The notes under the pieces were generated by a model. The model was not told the origin of the DNA and did no database searches. It saw only the letters and a program-made list of their open reading frames with translations. From assembly GCA_023424095.1 (NCBI GenBank), contig JAFAEG010000095.1, positions 1 through 25,967 on the forward strand: a stretch of DNA of 25,967 bases. Direction: 5' to 3'. Position numbers and translations under genes: made by a program. Below are positions 14,832 through 22,298 of this stretch, one piece after another; position 1 is the stretch's first letter; each line of letters opens with the position of its first letter. Origin of the DNA: Pseudomonadota bacterium (GTDB lineage Bacteria; Pseudomonadota; Alphaproteobacteria; Sphingomonadales; Sphingomonadaceae).

Positions 14832-14849
14832 CGATTACAGATGTAATCG
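14832..14849. promoter_or_regulatory. BlaI-type operator palindrome
   Basis: CGATTACA-GA-TGTAATCG is a perfect inverted repeat with 8-base arms and a 2-base centre, carrying the TACA...TGTA core recognised by BlaI/MecI proteins. It lies 20 bases before the blaI GTG. A second inverted repeat, TTCACT (14851-14856) and AGTGAA (14865-14870), is adjacent. Confidence 0.75.
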
Positions 14850-14989
14850 TTTCACTGAACGCCAAGTGAATGGATCTGGGGTGCGAAATCGTCGGCGGAT
14901 TTTACACGTGCCGAAAGCGTAAACGGGCGGTTGACCATCGTCTCCCGCGGAAAAGCGCGACACGTCAAATCTGGCACGGTCGATGCGTA

Positions 14990-15070
14990 TCTAAGCGCAT
15001 CCACTTGGTTCCCCCTGACGATGGGACGGAAGCAGCCTCCGGTCGGCAACGCTTCCGTCCCTCTCTTTTT
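14990..15070 (+). ncRNA. Candidate small RNA ending in a strong terminator
   Basis: On the plus strand, between divergent/minus-strand genes, a GATGCG-TATCTAA-GCGCATC hairpin (about 14982-15001) is followed by the segment ACTTGGTTCCCCCTGACGAT and then a perfect 11-bp stem (15023-15033 with 15051-15061) with TCTCTTTTT. The loop holds CCTCC (15036-15040), as in the candidate at 4611. No plus-strand coding gene ends here, so the terminator implies a non-coding transcript. A possible -10 (TATCTA, 14988-14993) has GTCAAA 18 bases upstream. The 5' end and family are unknown. Confidence 0.42.
15023..15070 (+). terminator. Strong rho-independent terminator on the plus strand
   Basis: GGGACGGAAGC (15023-15033) pairs perfectly with GCTTCCGTCCC (15051-15061), followed by TCTCTTTTT. 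On the minus strand there is no T-run after the stem, so it does not fit the GST gene that ends at 15093. Confidence 0.75.
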
Positions 15071-15092
15071 GTCGGCGCGCGCTGATCAGGCG

Positions 15093-15719
15093 TCAGGCGG
15101 TGATCGGCACGTAGCCCGGCTCCCGCTCCACGCGCGCAATCCAGTCCTCGACGTGCGGATGCAGCGCCAGGTCGAAGCCGCCGCCCTCCTCCGCGACATG
15201 GGTGTAGGCATAGAGCGTGATGTCGGCGAGGCTGATGCGCTCGCCGACGAACCAGGGCCGCGTCGCCAGATGGCGGTCCATCAGTTCCAGCGCCGCTTCA
15301 CCCGCCGCCCTTTTCCCGTCCATCTGCGCGCGCTGTGCGTCGCTCAATTTCTCCGGCCCCACGAAGGCGAGCCAGAAGCGCAGTGTCGCGATGTTCGGCT
15401 CGTGATTATATTGCTCCCAGAACATCCAGCGCAGCATGTCCGCCCGCTCGAACGCCCCGGCCGGCACCAGCCGAGTCCCGTCGCCCAGGAAGAAGCAGGC
15501 GGCGTTGCTTTCGGGCAGGAAGCGGTCGCCGACCTGCAGCACCGGGATGCGGCCATTGGCATTGACGTTCGCCAGAAAGCTCGCGGTCCGCGTCTCCCCC
15601 GCGAGGATGTCATATTGCCGCCGCTCCAGCGCGATCCCGAGCAAAGCCGCCGTCAGTCGGATCTTGTAGCAATTTCCCGACGCGGCATATTCATGAAGGA
15701 CCGGGCGCGTCTCGCTCAT
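15093..15719 (-). CDS. Glutathione S-transferase family protein
   Basis: 208 residues. The N-terminal thioredoxin-like half has an active-site region YAASGNCYKIRL (Ser14/Cys17) and the conserved NGRIPVLQ and LPESNAACFFL (cis-Pro and Glu-Ser glutathione-binding) motifs. The C-terminal helical half contains FVGERISLADITLYAYTHVAE, the conserved GST N-capping motif. Family members conjugate or reduce electrophiles with glutathione in the cytoplasm; the substrate is unknown. Its ATG overlaps the TGA of the upstream membrane-protein gene (ATGA at 15716-15719), making it the last gene of a three-gene unit. Confidence 0.92.
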   Translation of the reverse strand: MSETRPVLHEYAASGNCYKIRLTAALLGIALERRQYDILAGETRTASFLANVNANGRIPVLQVGDRFLPESNAACFFLGDGTRLVPAGAFERADMLRWMFWEQYNHEPNIATLRFWLAFVGPEKLSDAQRAQMDGKRAAGEAALELMDRHLATRPWFVGERISLADITLYAYTHVAEEGGGFDLALHPHVEDWIARVEREPGYVPITA

Positions 15720-16273
15720 GGTTCGGCCGTCGGCTCGTCATAGGCCCAGTGCGCATCCTCGGCGGCCCTGCGTTCACGCAGCCACAGCCAGGCGAGCAGC
15801 AGCAGCGTCAGCGGGAAAAGCCAGCCCCACATGTAGCGCCAGCCGCTGAACTTGTAGCCGGTCAGGACCGGGCTTCCGGCCTTCTGTTCGAGCAAGGCCA
15901 CCTGCCCCGGCGCGACTCCGGCGAGCTGATAGCCCGTCCCGGTATCGAAATAGAGGCTCGGACCGGTCGAAATGTCGCTCGCCCAATAAGGCAGGCCCAT
16001 GATCCCCCGTTCCTCATAGACCCAGCCGACCTTCAGCGGCGGCGTCCCGGCCGGCGCCGCGCCGCTGCCGCGCATGTGCGGGATGAAGCCGTAGGGGCGG
16101 TTCTGGGTGTAGAGCCGGACGTCCGCCAGTTCGGGCGTATCCGGCAGCGTCGCGATCTCTCCGACCTGCATCATCTTGTAGCCGCTCAGCGGCCGGTTCG
16201 TGACGATCATGTTTGCGAACACGAACACCGCCAGCAGCGCTGCCACCACCCAATATGGCTTGATCTTCTTCAC
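15716..16273 (-). CDS. Hypothetical protein with two transmembrane segments
   Basis: 185 residues. A hydrophobic segment near the start (residues ~7-23, YWVVAALLAVFVFANMI) and another near the end (WGWLFPLTLLLLAWLWL) frame a ~130-residue polar domain that would be outside the cytoplasm, containing YTQNRPYGFIPHMRG and WASDISTGPSLYFDTG. I do not recognise the family. The start is a GTG at 16273 with a G-rich GGGAGGGG ribosome site upstream; no ATG fits. It lies 17 bases after the quinone oxidoreductase and overlaps the GST gene by ATGA, so it is probably co-expressed with both. Confidence 0.72.
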   Translation of the reverse strand: MKKIKPYWVVAALLAVFVFANMIVTNRPLSGYKMMQVGEIATLPDTPELADVRLYTQNRPYGFIPHMRGSGAAPAGTPPLKVGWVYEERGIMGLPYWASDISTGPSLYFDTGTGYQLAGVAPGQVALLEQKAGSPVLTGYKFSGWRYMWGWLFPLTLLLLAWLWLRERRAAEDAHWAYDEPTAEP

Positions 16274-16290
16274 ACGCCCCCTCCCCCACT

Positions 16291-17289
16291 TCAAACTGTC
16301 AGCACGATTTTCCCCACATGCTCGCCCGCCTCCATCCGCCGGTGCGCTTCGGCCGCCTCGGCGAGCGGAAAGGTCGTGTCGATCACCGGCTTGAGCTGGC
16401 CCTGCGCAACTTGCGGCCAGACGGTGCGCGCGATTTCCGCCGCGACCAGGGCCTTGAAGCCGACCGGCCGGGGCCGAAGCGTCGATCCGGTCAGGGTCAG
16501 CCGTTTCTGCATGATCCGGCCGAGGTTTAGCTCCGCCGTCGCGCCGCGCTGCACGGCGATCGAGACGTGACGGCCATCGTCGGCCAGACAGGCCAGATTG
16601 CGCGGCGCATAGTCGCCGCCGACCATGTCGAGCACGACATCGACGCCGCGGCCCTTGGTCTCGTTCTTCACCGCCTCGACGAAATCCTCGTCGCGATAAT
16701 TCACCGCCCGCGCCGCGCCGAGTGCCAGCGCCCGCGCGCATTTCTCGTCCGAGCCGCAGGTGACGATCACCTTCAGCCCGAACAATTGACCCAGCGCGAT
16801 CGCCATCGTGCCGATGCCGCTGGTGCCGCCATGGACAAGCACCGTTTCGCCCTCGCGCGCATAGGCCCGCTCGAACAAATTGACCCAGACGGTGAAGAGC
16901 GTCTCCGGCATCGCCGCCGCCTCGATCATGGTCAGCGCAGGCGGCACCGGCAGCAGCACGTCGGCATGCGCCAGCGCATATTCCGCATAGCCGCCGCCCG
17001 GGATCAAGGCGCAGACCGCCGTCCCGCCCAGCTCATAGGCGACGCCATCGCCCATCGCGACCACCGTTCCGGCGACCTCCAGCCCTGGAATGGTCGGTGC
17101 GCCCGGCGGCGGCGGATAAAGGCCGCGCCGCTGCAGCACGTCCGGCCGGTTCACCCCCGCCGCCGCGACCCTGATCAGCACTTCGTCCGGCCCCGGCTCC
17201 GGCACCGGCCGCGACACCGCGACCAGCACCTCCGGCCCGCCCGGACCGGCCGGATCGATCGCCATCATCTCGTCTGGAATATCGGCCAT
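16291..17289 (-). CDS. NAD(P)H quinone oxidoreductase (zinc-independent medium-chain, PIG3/QOR type)
   Basis: 332 residues of the medium-chain dehydrogenase/reductase family, QOR/PIG3 branch. Seen are the N-terminal GroES-like domain with AAAGVNRPDVLQRRGLYPPPP and PGLEVAGTV, the nucleotide-binding motif HGGTSGIGTMAIALG (~residues 153-167), GADVVLDMVGG-like GRGVDVVLDMVGGDY, and the C-terminal HRRMEAGEHVGKIVL. No zinc-ligand set is present. Such enzymes reduce quinones or other alpha,beta-unsaturated carbonyls with NADPH. It heads a unit with a membrane protein and a GST, which together suggest defence against electrophiles. The ATG at 17289 (MADIPDEMMA) is chosen over a longer frame. Confidence 0.93.
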   Translation of the reverse strand: MADIPDEMMAIDPAGPGGPEVLVAVSRPVPEPGPDEVLIRVAAAGVNRPDVLQRRGLYPPPPGAPTIPGLEVAGTVVAMGDGVAYELGGTAVCALIPGGGYAEYALAHADVLLPVPPALTMIEAAAMPETLFTVWVNLFERAYAREGETVLVHGGTSGIGTMAIALGQLFGLKVIVTCGSDEKCARALALGAARAVNYRDEDFVEAVKNETKGRGVDVVLDMVGGDYAPRNLACLADDGRHVSIAVQRGATAELNLGRIMQKRLTLTGSTLRPRPVGFKALVAAEIARTVWPQVAQGQLKPVIDTTFPLAEAAEAHRRMEAGEHVGKIVLTV

Positions 17290-17365
17290 CGCCCGCCCCC
17301 GCCGGCAACACTCACCCGGTGCGATCTTATTGACTCCGCCCCCTTCAGGGTCAACGCTCCCCGGC

Positions 17366-17569
17366 ATGGACTGGGATGAACCTCTGCCCAACAAGCCGGA
17401 CGAGCCGCTCGTCCTGCTCGGCAAACAGGACCTCGACCCGCTCTCCGTCGAAGAGCTTCACGCCCGCATCGCTGCGCTGGAGGCGGAGATCGGCAGGGTT
17501 AAGGCAAAGCTGGAAAATTCGGTTAACTTCCGAGAAACCGCGGAGAGCCTATTCAAGCCCAAGGCGTAG
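17366..17569 (+). CDS. DUF1192 family protein
   Basis: 67 residues. The beginning MDWDEPLPNKP, the LSVEELHARIAALEAEIGRVKAKLE coiled coil (~residues 28-50) and the AESLFK end are typical of DUF1192, a small alphaproteobacterial family without known function. I chose the ATG at 17366, where family members begin, over an upstream one at 17330 that would add a proline-rich extension. It is read away from the quinone oxidoreductase and toward clpA, with a terminator directly after its stop. Confidence 0.87.
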   Translation: MDWDEPLPNKPDEPLVLLGKQDLDPLSVEELHARIAALEAEIGRVKAKLENSVNFRETAESLFKPKA

Positions 17570-17590
17570 CGGCAGCTGCGCCGGCTTTTT
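17568..17590 (+). terminator. Terminator after the DUF1192 gene
   Basis: AGCGGC pairs with GCCGGCT (one bulged G) around an AGCTGC loop and is followed by TTTTT (17586-17590). It overlaps the TAG stop and separates DUF1192 from clpA. Confidence 0.6.
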
Positions 17591-17641
17591 CGCCCCTGCC
17601 CCTTGATGGCGGCGGCGCGAGGGCAGACATTGAGGCCAGGT

Positions 17642-17678
17642 GGCCCGCCGGAGAACCTCCTCCCCGGGCCGGTAGGAG
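17642..17678 (+). promoter_or_regulatory. clpA leader hairpin and ribosome binding site
   Basis: GGCCCG (17642-17647) pairs with CGGGCC (17665-17670), enclosing a second stem GGAG-AAC-CTCC. Three bases later comes AGGAG (17674-17678), eight bases before the clpA ATG. The hairpin could limit or tune access to the ribosome site. Confidence 0.4.
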
Positions 17679-17686
17679 TGTTTTGA

Positions 17687-20035
17687 ATGCCGTCCTTCGC
17701 CCGTGATCTCGAGCAGACCCTGCACAATGCCCTGTCCGCGGCCAGCAGCCGCCGGCACGAATATGCCACGCTCGAGCACCTTCTCCTCGCCTTGATCGAC
17801 GACACCCATGCCAGCCGCGTGATGGCGGCCTGCGGCGTGCAGACGACCGAATTGAAGGAAGCGGTGGTCCACTATCTCGACAATGAGCTCGAGGCGCTGA
17901 AGATCGAGGGCGAGACCGATCCGACCCCGACCAGCGGCTTCCAGCGCGTCGTCCAGCGCGCCATCCTGCACGTCCAGTCCTCGGGCCGCGACGAAGTGAC
18001 CGGCGCCAATGTGCTGGTCGCGCTCTTCTCCGAGCGCGAGAGCTACGCCGTCTATTTCCTGCAGCAGCAGGACATGAGCCGCCTCGACGCGGTGACCTAC
18101 ATCTCGCACGGCGTCGGCAAGGGCGAGGCGATCTCCGCACAGCCCACCGAGCCGAAAGGCACGGAAGAGCCGAAGGCGGACGAGAAGCCGAAAAAGGCCG
18201 AGTCCGCGCTCAAGCAATTCACCGTCGACCTGAACGAGAAGGCCAAGAATGGCCGCGTCGATCCCTTGATCGGCCGCAGCGCCGAGGTCGACCGCACCGT
18301 CCAGATCCTCTGCCGCCGGTCGAAGAACAACCCACTCTACGTGGGCGATCCCGGCGTCGGCAAAACCGCGATCGCCGAGGGCCTGGCCCGCAAGATCATC
18401 GAGGGCGACGTGCCCGACGTGCTGAAGCCCGCCGTCATCTACTCGCTCGACATGGGCGCGTTGCTGGCCGGCACCCGTTATCGCGGCGATTTCGAGGAAC
18501 GCCTCAAGCAGGTCGTCAACGAGCTGGAGAAGCTCCCGGACGCGATCCTGTTCATCGACGAGATCCACACCGTGATCGGCGCCGGCGCCACGTCTGGCGG
18601 CGCGATGGATGCGTCGAACCTGCTGAAGCCGGCTTTGTCGGGCGGCACGATCCGCTGCATCGGCTCGACCACCTACAAGGAATTCCGCAATCATTTTGAG
18701 AAGGACCGGGCCCTGCTCCGGCGCTTCCAGAAGATCGACATCAACGAGCCGACGATCGAGGACACGATCAAGATCATCGCCGGCCTGCGCTCGGCGTTCG
18801 AGGAGCATCACTCCGTCAAATACACGCCGGACGCGATCAAGTCGGCGGTCGAGCTGTCGGCCCGCTACATCAACGACCGCAAGCTTCCGGACAAGGCGAT
18901 CGACGTGATCGACGAGGTCGGTGCGATGCAGATGCTGGTGCCGCCGAGCCGCCGCAAGAAGACGATCACCACCAAGGAGATCGAGGCCGTCATCGCCACC
19001 ATCGCCCGCATCCCGCCGAAGAGCGTCAGCGCCGACGACAAGGCGGTGCTGCAGGATCTGGACCGCGACCTGAAGCGGGTCGTGTTCGGCCAGGACAAGG
19101 CGATCTCCGTCCTGTCCTCGGCGATCAAGCTCTCCCGCGCCGGACTGCGCGATCCCGACAAGCCGATCGGCAATTACCTGTTCTCGGGCCCCACCGGCGT
19201 CGGCAAGACCGAGGTCGCGCGGCAGCTCGCCTCGATCATGGGCATCCCGCTGCAGCGCTTCGACATGTCCGAATATATGGAGCGGCACAGCGTCAGCCGC
19301 CTGATCGGCGCGCCTCCCGGCTATGTCGGCTTCGACCAGGGCGGGCTGCTGACCGACGCGATCGACCAGAATCCGCATTGCGTCCTCTTGCTCGACGAGA
19401 TCGAGAAGGCGCATCCGGACCTGTTCAACATCCTGCTGCAGATCATGGACAATGGCCGCCTCACCGACCACCACGGCAAGACGGTCGATTTCCGCAACGT
19501 GATCCTGATCATGACCACCAATGCCGGCGCCTCCGACATGGCGAGCGAGGGCATCGGCTTCGGCAACATCTCCAAGGAAGATGCCGGCGAAGAAGCGATC
19601 AAGAAGATGTTCACGCCGGAATTCCGCAACCGGCTCGATGCCACCGTGCCGTTCGGCTACCTGCCGCCGGAAGTGGTCGCGCGGGTCGTGGACAAGTTCA
19701 TCCTGCAGCTCGAGCTGCAGCTGGCCGACCGCAACGTCCATATCGATCTTGACGAGGATGCCCGCGCCTGGCTGACCGAGCGCGGCTACGACAAGCTCTA
19801 CGGCGCGCGCCCGATGGGCCGCCTCGTGCAGGAGAAGATCAAGCAGCCGCTGGCCGAGGAATTGCTGTTCGGCAAGCTGGTCCATGGCGGCGAGGTGAAG
19901 GTCCGCGTGAAGGACAACATGCTCGCCTTCGAGATCGTCTCCGCTCCGCCGAAAGCAGCGAAGGGCAAGAAGGCTGCGCCGAAGCTCGGCAAGAAGGCCG
20001 ACAAGGAGCCGGAAGCGCCCGAAGCGCAGGCCTGA
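17687..20035 (+). CDS. clpA: ATP-dependent Clp protease ATP-binding subunit ClpA
   Basis: 782 residues, slightly longer than E. coli ClpA. The Clp N-domain (residues 1-~150) begins FARDLEQTLHNAL and includes EHLLLALIDD. A charged linker (KGTEEPKADEKPKKAE) follows, then two AAA+ modules: Walker A GDPGVGKT (~220) with Walker B ILFIDE (~287), and Walker A GPTGVGKT (~501) with Walker B VLLLDE (~565). The ClpP-docking tripeptide IGF lies at ~622 in SEGIGFGN. It unfolds substrates and feeds them to ClpP. A lysine/alanine-rich tail ends the protein. The adaptor gene clpS, often directly upstream, is absent; DUF1192 is there instead. AGGAG lies eight bases before the start. Confidence 0.97.
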   Translation: MPSFARDLEQTLHNALSAASSRRHEYATLEHLLLALIDDTHASRVMAACGVQTTELKEAVVHYLDNELEALKIEGETDPTPTSGFQRVVQRAILHVQSSGRDEVTGANVLVALFSERESYAVYFLQQQDMSRLDAVTYISHGVGKGEAISAQPTEPKGTEEPKADEKPKKAESALKQFTVDLNEKAKNGRVDPLIGRSAEVDRTVQILCRRSKNNPLYVGDPGVGKTAIAEGLARKIIEGDVPDVLKPAVIYSLDMGALLAGTRYRGDFEERLKQVVNELEKLPDAILFIDEIHTVIGAGATSGGAMDASNLLKPALSGGTIRCIGSTTYKEFRNHFEKDRALLRRFQKIDINEPTIEDTIKIIAGLRSAFEEHHSVKYTPDAIKSAVELSARYINDRKLPDKAIDVIDEVGAMQMLVPPSRRKKTITTKEIEAVIATIARIPPKSVSADDKAVLQDLDRDLKRVVFGQDKAISVLSSAIKLSRAGLRDPDKPIGNYLFSGPTGVGKTEVARQLASIMGIPLQRFDMSEYMERHSVSRLIGAPPGYVGFDQGGLLTDAIDQNPHCVLLLDEIEKAHPDLFNILLQIMDNGRLTDHHGKTVDFRNVILIMTTNAGASDMASEGIGFGNISKEDAGEEAIKKMFTPEFRNRLDATVPFGYLPPEVVARVVDKFILQLELQLADRNVHIDLDEDARAWLTERGYDKLYGARPMGRLVQEKIKQPLAEELLFGKLVHGGEVKVRVKDNMLAFEIVSAPPKAAKGKKAAPKLGKKADKEPEAPEAQA

Positions 20036-20109
20036 CCTGCGCTTGGACGAACCCCGCCTGCGCTTTGTCGAAAGGACGGTGAATCCGCGTCTGGCTTGAC
20101 CCTTTCTAG

Positions 20110-20216
20110 GGTTGCCGGCTCGTTCCGTCGTACGATCAGGCCCACCAGTGTGGCGGTGGGAGCCGGCAACCTCGCGCACAGGCTGCGTTCGATCTCCCCA
20201 AGTCGGCGCAGCCTGT
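20110..20216. ncRNA. Two-stem structured element of unknown family (strand undecided)
   Basis: The 206-bp gap between clpA and the convergent cyclase gene holds two perfect inverted repeats. The first has 12-base arms GGTTGCCGGCTC (20110-20121) and GAGCCGGCAACC (20160-20171), with an inner CCACC/GGTGG stem (20142-20159) and an unpaired left side. The second has arms ACAGGCTGCG (20178-20187) and CGCAGCCTGT (20207-20216) with a loop containing CTCCCC. Neither is followed by a T-run on either strand, so simple termination is not the obvious role. TTGACC and an ACCCT-TTCT-AGGGT mini-hairpin lie just to the left. It could be a structured small RNA, a 3'-UTR element or a short mobile repeat. Confidence 0.4.
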
Positions 20217-20241
20217 ACCGGCCGCAGTCCCGCAAAAGGTC

Positions 20242-21516
20242 CTAGCTGGCGAGCGCGATGCGCGGCTGGGCGGCGGGCTTGATCCGGTAGATCGGCACGT
20301 CACCGACGCCCTTCAGCGGCGCAACCTCAGGCTCTTCGAACAATTCCTTGCGGCGCGTGCGCAGGAAGGTGCTTTCGGAAACGGCGATGCCGCCGGCCTC
20401 GGCCTGGCCTTCCAGGCGCGCCGCCATGTTCATCGTCTCACCCCAATAATCATAGGCCATGCGGGTCGCGCCGATCACGCCGCCGACCAATGGCCCGCTG
20501 TGAATGCCGACCCGGACCTGCAGCGGCAGGCCAGTCTCGTCGCGGACTTCGGCGAGGCCGTCGATCACGCTCTGGGCGAAAGCGATCGCCGCATCCGCAC
20601 TGTTGGCGGCGACGACATTGCCGCCGGCGACGGCCAGATAGGCGTCGCCGATCGTCTTCACCTTTTCCACGCCATGCTCGGTCGCGCAGCGATCGGCGAG
20701 GTTGAAAAATCCGTTCAGCGTCTCGATCAAATGGCCCGGCGAGACCGTGCTGGCGAGGCGGGTGAAGCCGACCACGTCGATAAACACGACGGTCGCATCG
20801 CCATAAGCGTCGGCGACGATCTGCCCCTCGCGGAGCCGCCGCGCCGCCGTCTCCGGCAGGACGTTGTAGAGCAGCTCCTCGGTCTTCGCCCGCTCGGCCT
20901 CGAGCGCCGCCCGAAGCGCGTAAGCGGTGCGATGGGCGCGGCCCAATTGCCAGTTGATGAAGATCCCGATCAGGGCTCCGGTGACATAGCTCACCGTGGC
21001 GTAGACCTCTTCGGAGAGCGAATCCTCGACGAACGCCAGGAGGATCGAGAATGCGGTCGCGTGAAGCGCGATCCAGGTCCGGAACCAGCGCGGCCGATCG
21101 GCCATCACCACGGCAGCGAAGGCGCTGACGATGGCATAGTTGATCCCGACATTGGCGTGCCGCGATCCTTCGAAGCCCGCCGCCTCGTCCCACAGCACCT
21201 TGTTGACCGCGATCATCAGCAGGCCGAGCCCGAGCAGGCAGGCGAAGTCGATCACCGGCCGCTCGACATAGCCGGACCAGAAGGTCAGCCCGATATAGCC
21301 CGCAATCACCGCGAGCGTCGGCACCAGCAGGAGGGTGAAGCGCGCCTGATCGGCATGACTGAAGAAGAGCGGGTTGATCAGCGCATAGACCAGCATCACC
21401 GCGAAGGTGATCGCGCCATAGATGCGGACCATCGAAACGCGGGACGTGCGCTCGCTCAGCCGAAACGCACGCTCGACCGCCGGATCACTGAATTGTCCAC
21501 GCGCGACTTCCATCAT
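20242..21516 (-). CDS. Membrane-bound class III adenylate cyclase
   Basis: 424 residues. The N-terminal half (~residues 30-200) has about six hydrophobic segments; a short coiled linker (LRAALEAERAKTEELLYNVLPE) leads to the cyclase domain. The two metal-binding aspartates are in FIDVVGFT and GDAYLA; the adenine-selecting Lys and Asp fit VEKVKTIGD and YDYWG; the transition-state Asn/Arg are in NMAARLE. All catalytic residues are present, so cyclic AMP production is likely. RVGIHSGPLVGGVIG is the usual substrate-loop signature. The linker LLYNVLPE resembles that of other integral membrane cyclases. Two ATGs stand together at 21516 and 21513 with GGGGGA upstream; either may be used. Confidence 0.92.
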   Translation of the reverse strand: MMEVARGQFSDPAVERAFRLSERTSRVSMVRIYGAITFAVMLVYALINPLFFSHADQARFTLLLVPTLAVIAGYIGLTFWSGYVERPVIDFACLLGLGLLMIAVNKVLWDEAAGFEGSRHANVGINYAIVSAFAAVVMADRPRWFRTWIALHATAFSILLAFVEDSLSEEVYATVSYVTGALIGIFINWQLGRAHRTAYALRAALEAERAKTEELLYNVLPETAARRLREGQIVADAYGDATVVFIDVVGFTRLASTVSPGHLIETLNGFFNLADRCATEHGVEKVKTIGDAYLAVAGGNVVAANSADAAIAFAQSVIDGLAEVRDETGLPLQVRVGIHSGPLVGGVIGATRMAYDYWGETMNMAARLEGQAEAGGIAVSESTFLRTRRKELFEEPEVAPLKGVGDVPIYRIKPAAQPRIALAS

Positions 21517-21631
21517 TCCCCCGATGGCGGCCTTGGTACACGCCGGGACTTAACAAAGGGTCACGTCACCGGAACGATCTGGCGCGGCTTCCTCATCCTG
21601 CTAGGATCGCGACCAGACGAGGAGCAGGACG

Positions 21632-22294
21632 ATGGCGGATCTGACCTTCTACACCAACCCGATGTCGCGCGGACGGATCGCCCGCTGGATGCTGGAGGAA
21701 GTCGGCCAGCCTTATGAAACCGTGCTGCTCGAATATGGCGGCTCGATGAAGGGCGCCGACTATCTGGCGATCAACCCGATGGGCAAGGTGCCGGCCATCC
21801 GGCATGGCGACATGGTCGTAACCGAAGGCGCGGCGATCTGCGCCTATCTGGCCGACGTCTTTCCGCAAGCGGGCCTGGCGCCGCCGCCCGGCGACCCGCA
21901 GCGCGGCACCTATTATCGCTGGCTGTTCTTTGCCGCCGGGCCGCTGGAGAGCGCGGTCACCGCGAAGGCGATGGGCCTGCTCGCCCCCGCCGACAAGGCG
22001 ACGATGGCGGGCTACGGCACGTTCGAGAGCGTCATGGACGCGCTGGAGAGCGCGGTCTCCGGTCCCGCCTGGATTTGCGGCGAGCAATTCACCGCCGCTG
22101 ACGTCTATGTCGGCGCGCAGATCGGCTGGGGCCTGCAATTCGGCACGATGGAGAAGCGCCCGGCGTTCGAAGCCTATTCCGCCCGGCTGCGCGAGCGCCC
22201 CGCCGCCGTCCGCGCGTCGCAGCTCGACGATGCCGACATGGCCAGGGTCACACCGCCGCAAATGGCGCAACCGCAGCCACAGTCGGGGGTCTGA
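21632..22294 (+). CDS. Glutathione S-transferase family protein
   Basis: 220 residues. The N-terminal half starts LTFYTNPMSRGRIARWMLEE with Ser/Arg active-site residues, followed by YLAINPMGKVPAI (cis-Pro) and TEGAAICAYLAD (glutathione gamma-glutamyl contact); the C-terminal half has GEQFTAADVYVGAQIGWG. It ends in a proline/glutamine-rich tail. GGAGCAGGAC upstream is a fair ribosome site and a -10-like TAGGAT (21602-21607) lies before it. It is not closely similar to the GST at 15093-15719. The next gene starts five bases after its stop, so the two form an operon. Confidence 0.92.
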   Translation: MADLTFYTNPMSRGRIARWMLEEVGQPYETVLLEYGGSMKGADYLAINPMGKVPAIRHGDMVVTEGAAICAYLADVFPQAGLAPPPGDPQRGTYYRWLFFAAGPLESAVTAKAMGLLAPADKATMAGYGTFESVMDALESAVSGPAWICGEQFTAADVYVGAQIGWGLQFGTMEKRPAFEAYSARLRERPAAVRASQLDDADMARVTPPQMAQPQPQSGV

Positions 22295-22298
22295 GCCG

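Noticed and set aside
20110..20171. MITE-like element with terminal inverted repeats
   Set aside because: No target-site duplication is visible and the inner stems fit an RNA fold better; kept only as an alternative.
17549..20179. Very long open frame on the strand opposite clpA
   Set aside because: It is a mirror of clpA codon bias in GC-rich DNA; the peptide is Asp/Arg/Leu-rich with no domain, and clpA on the other strand is certain.
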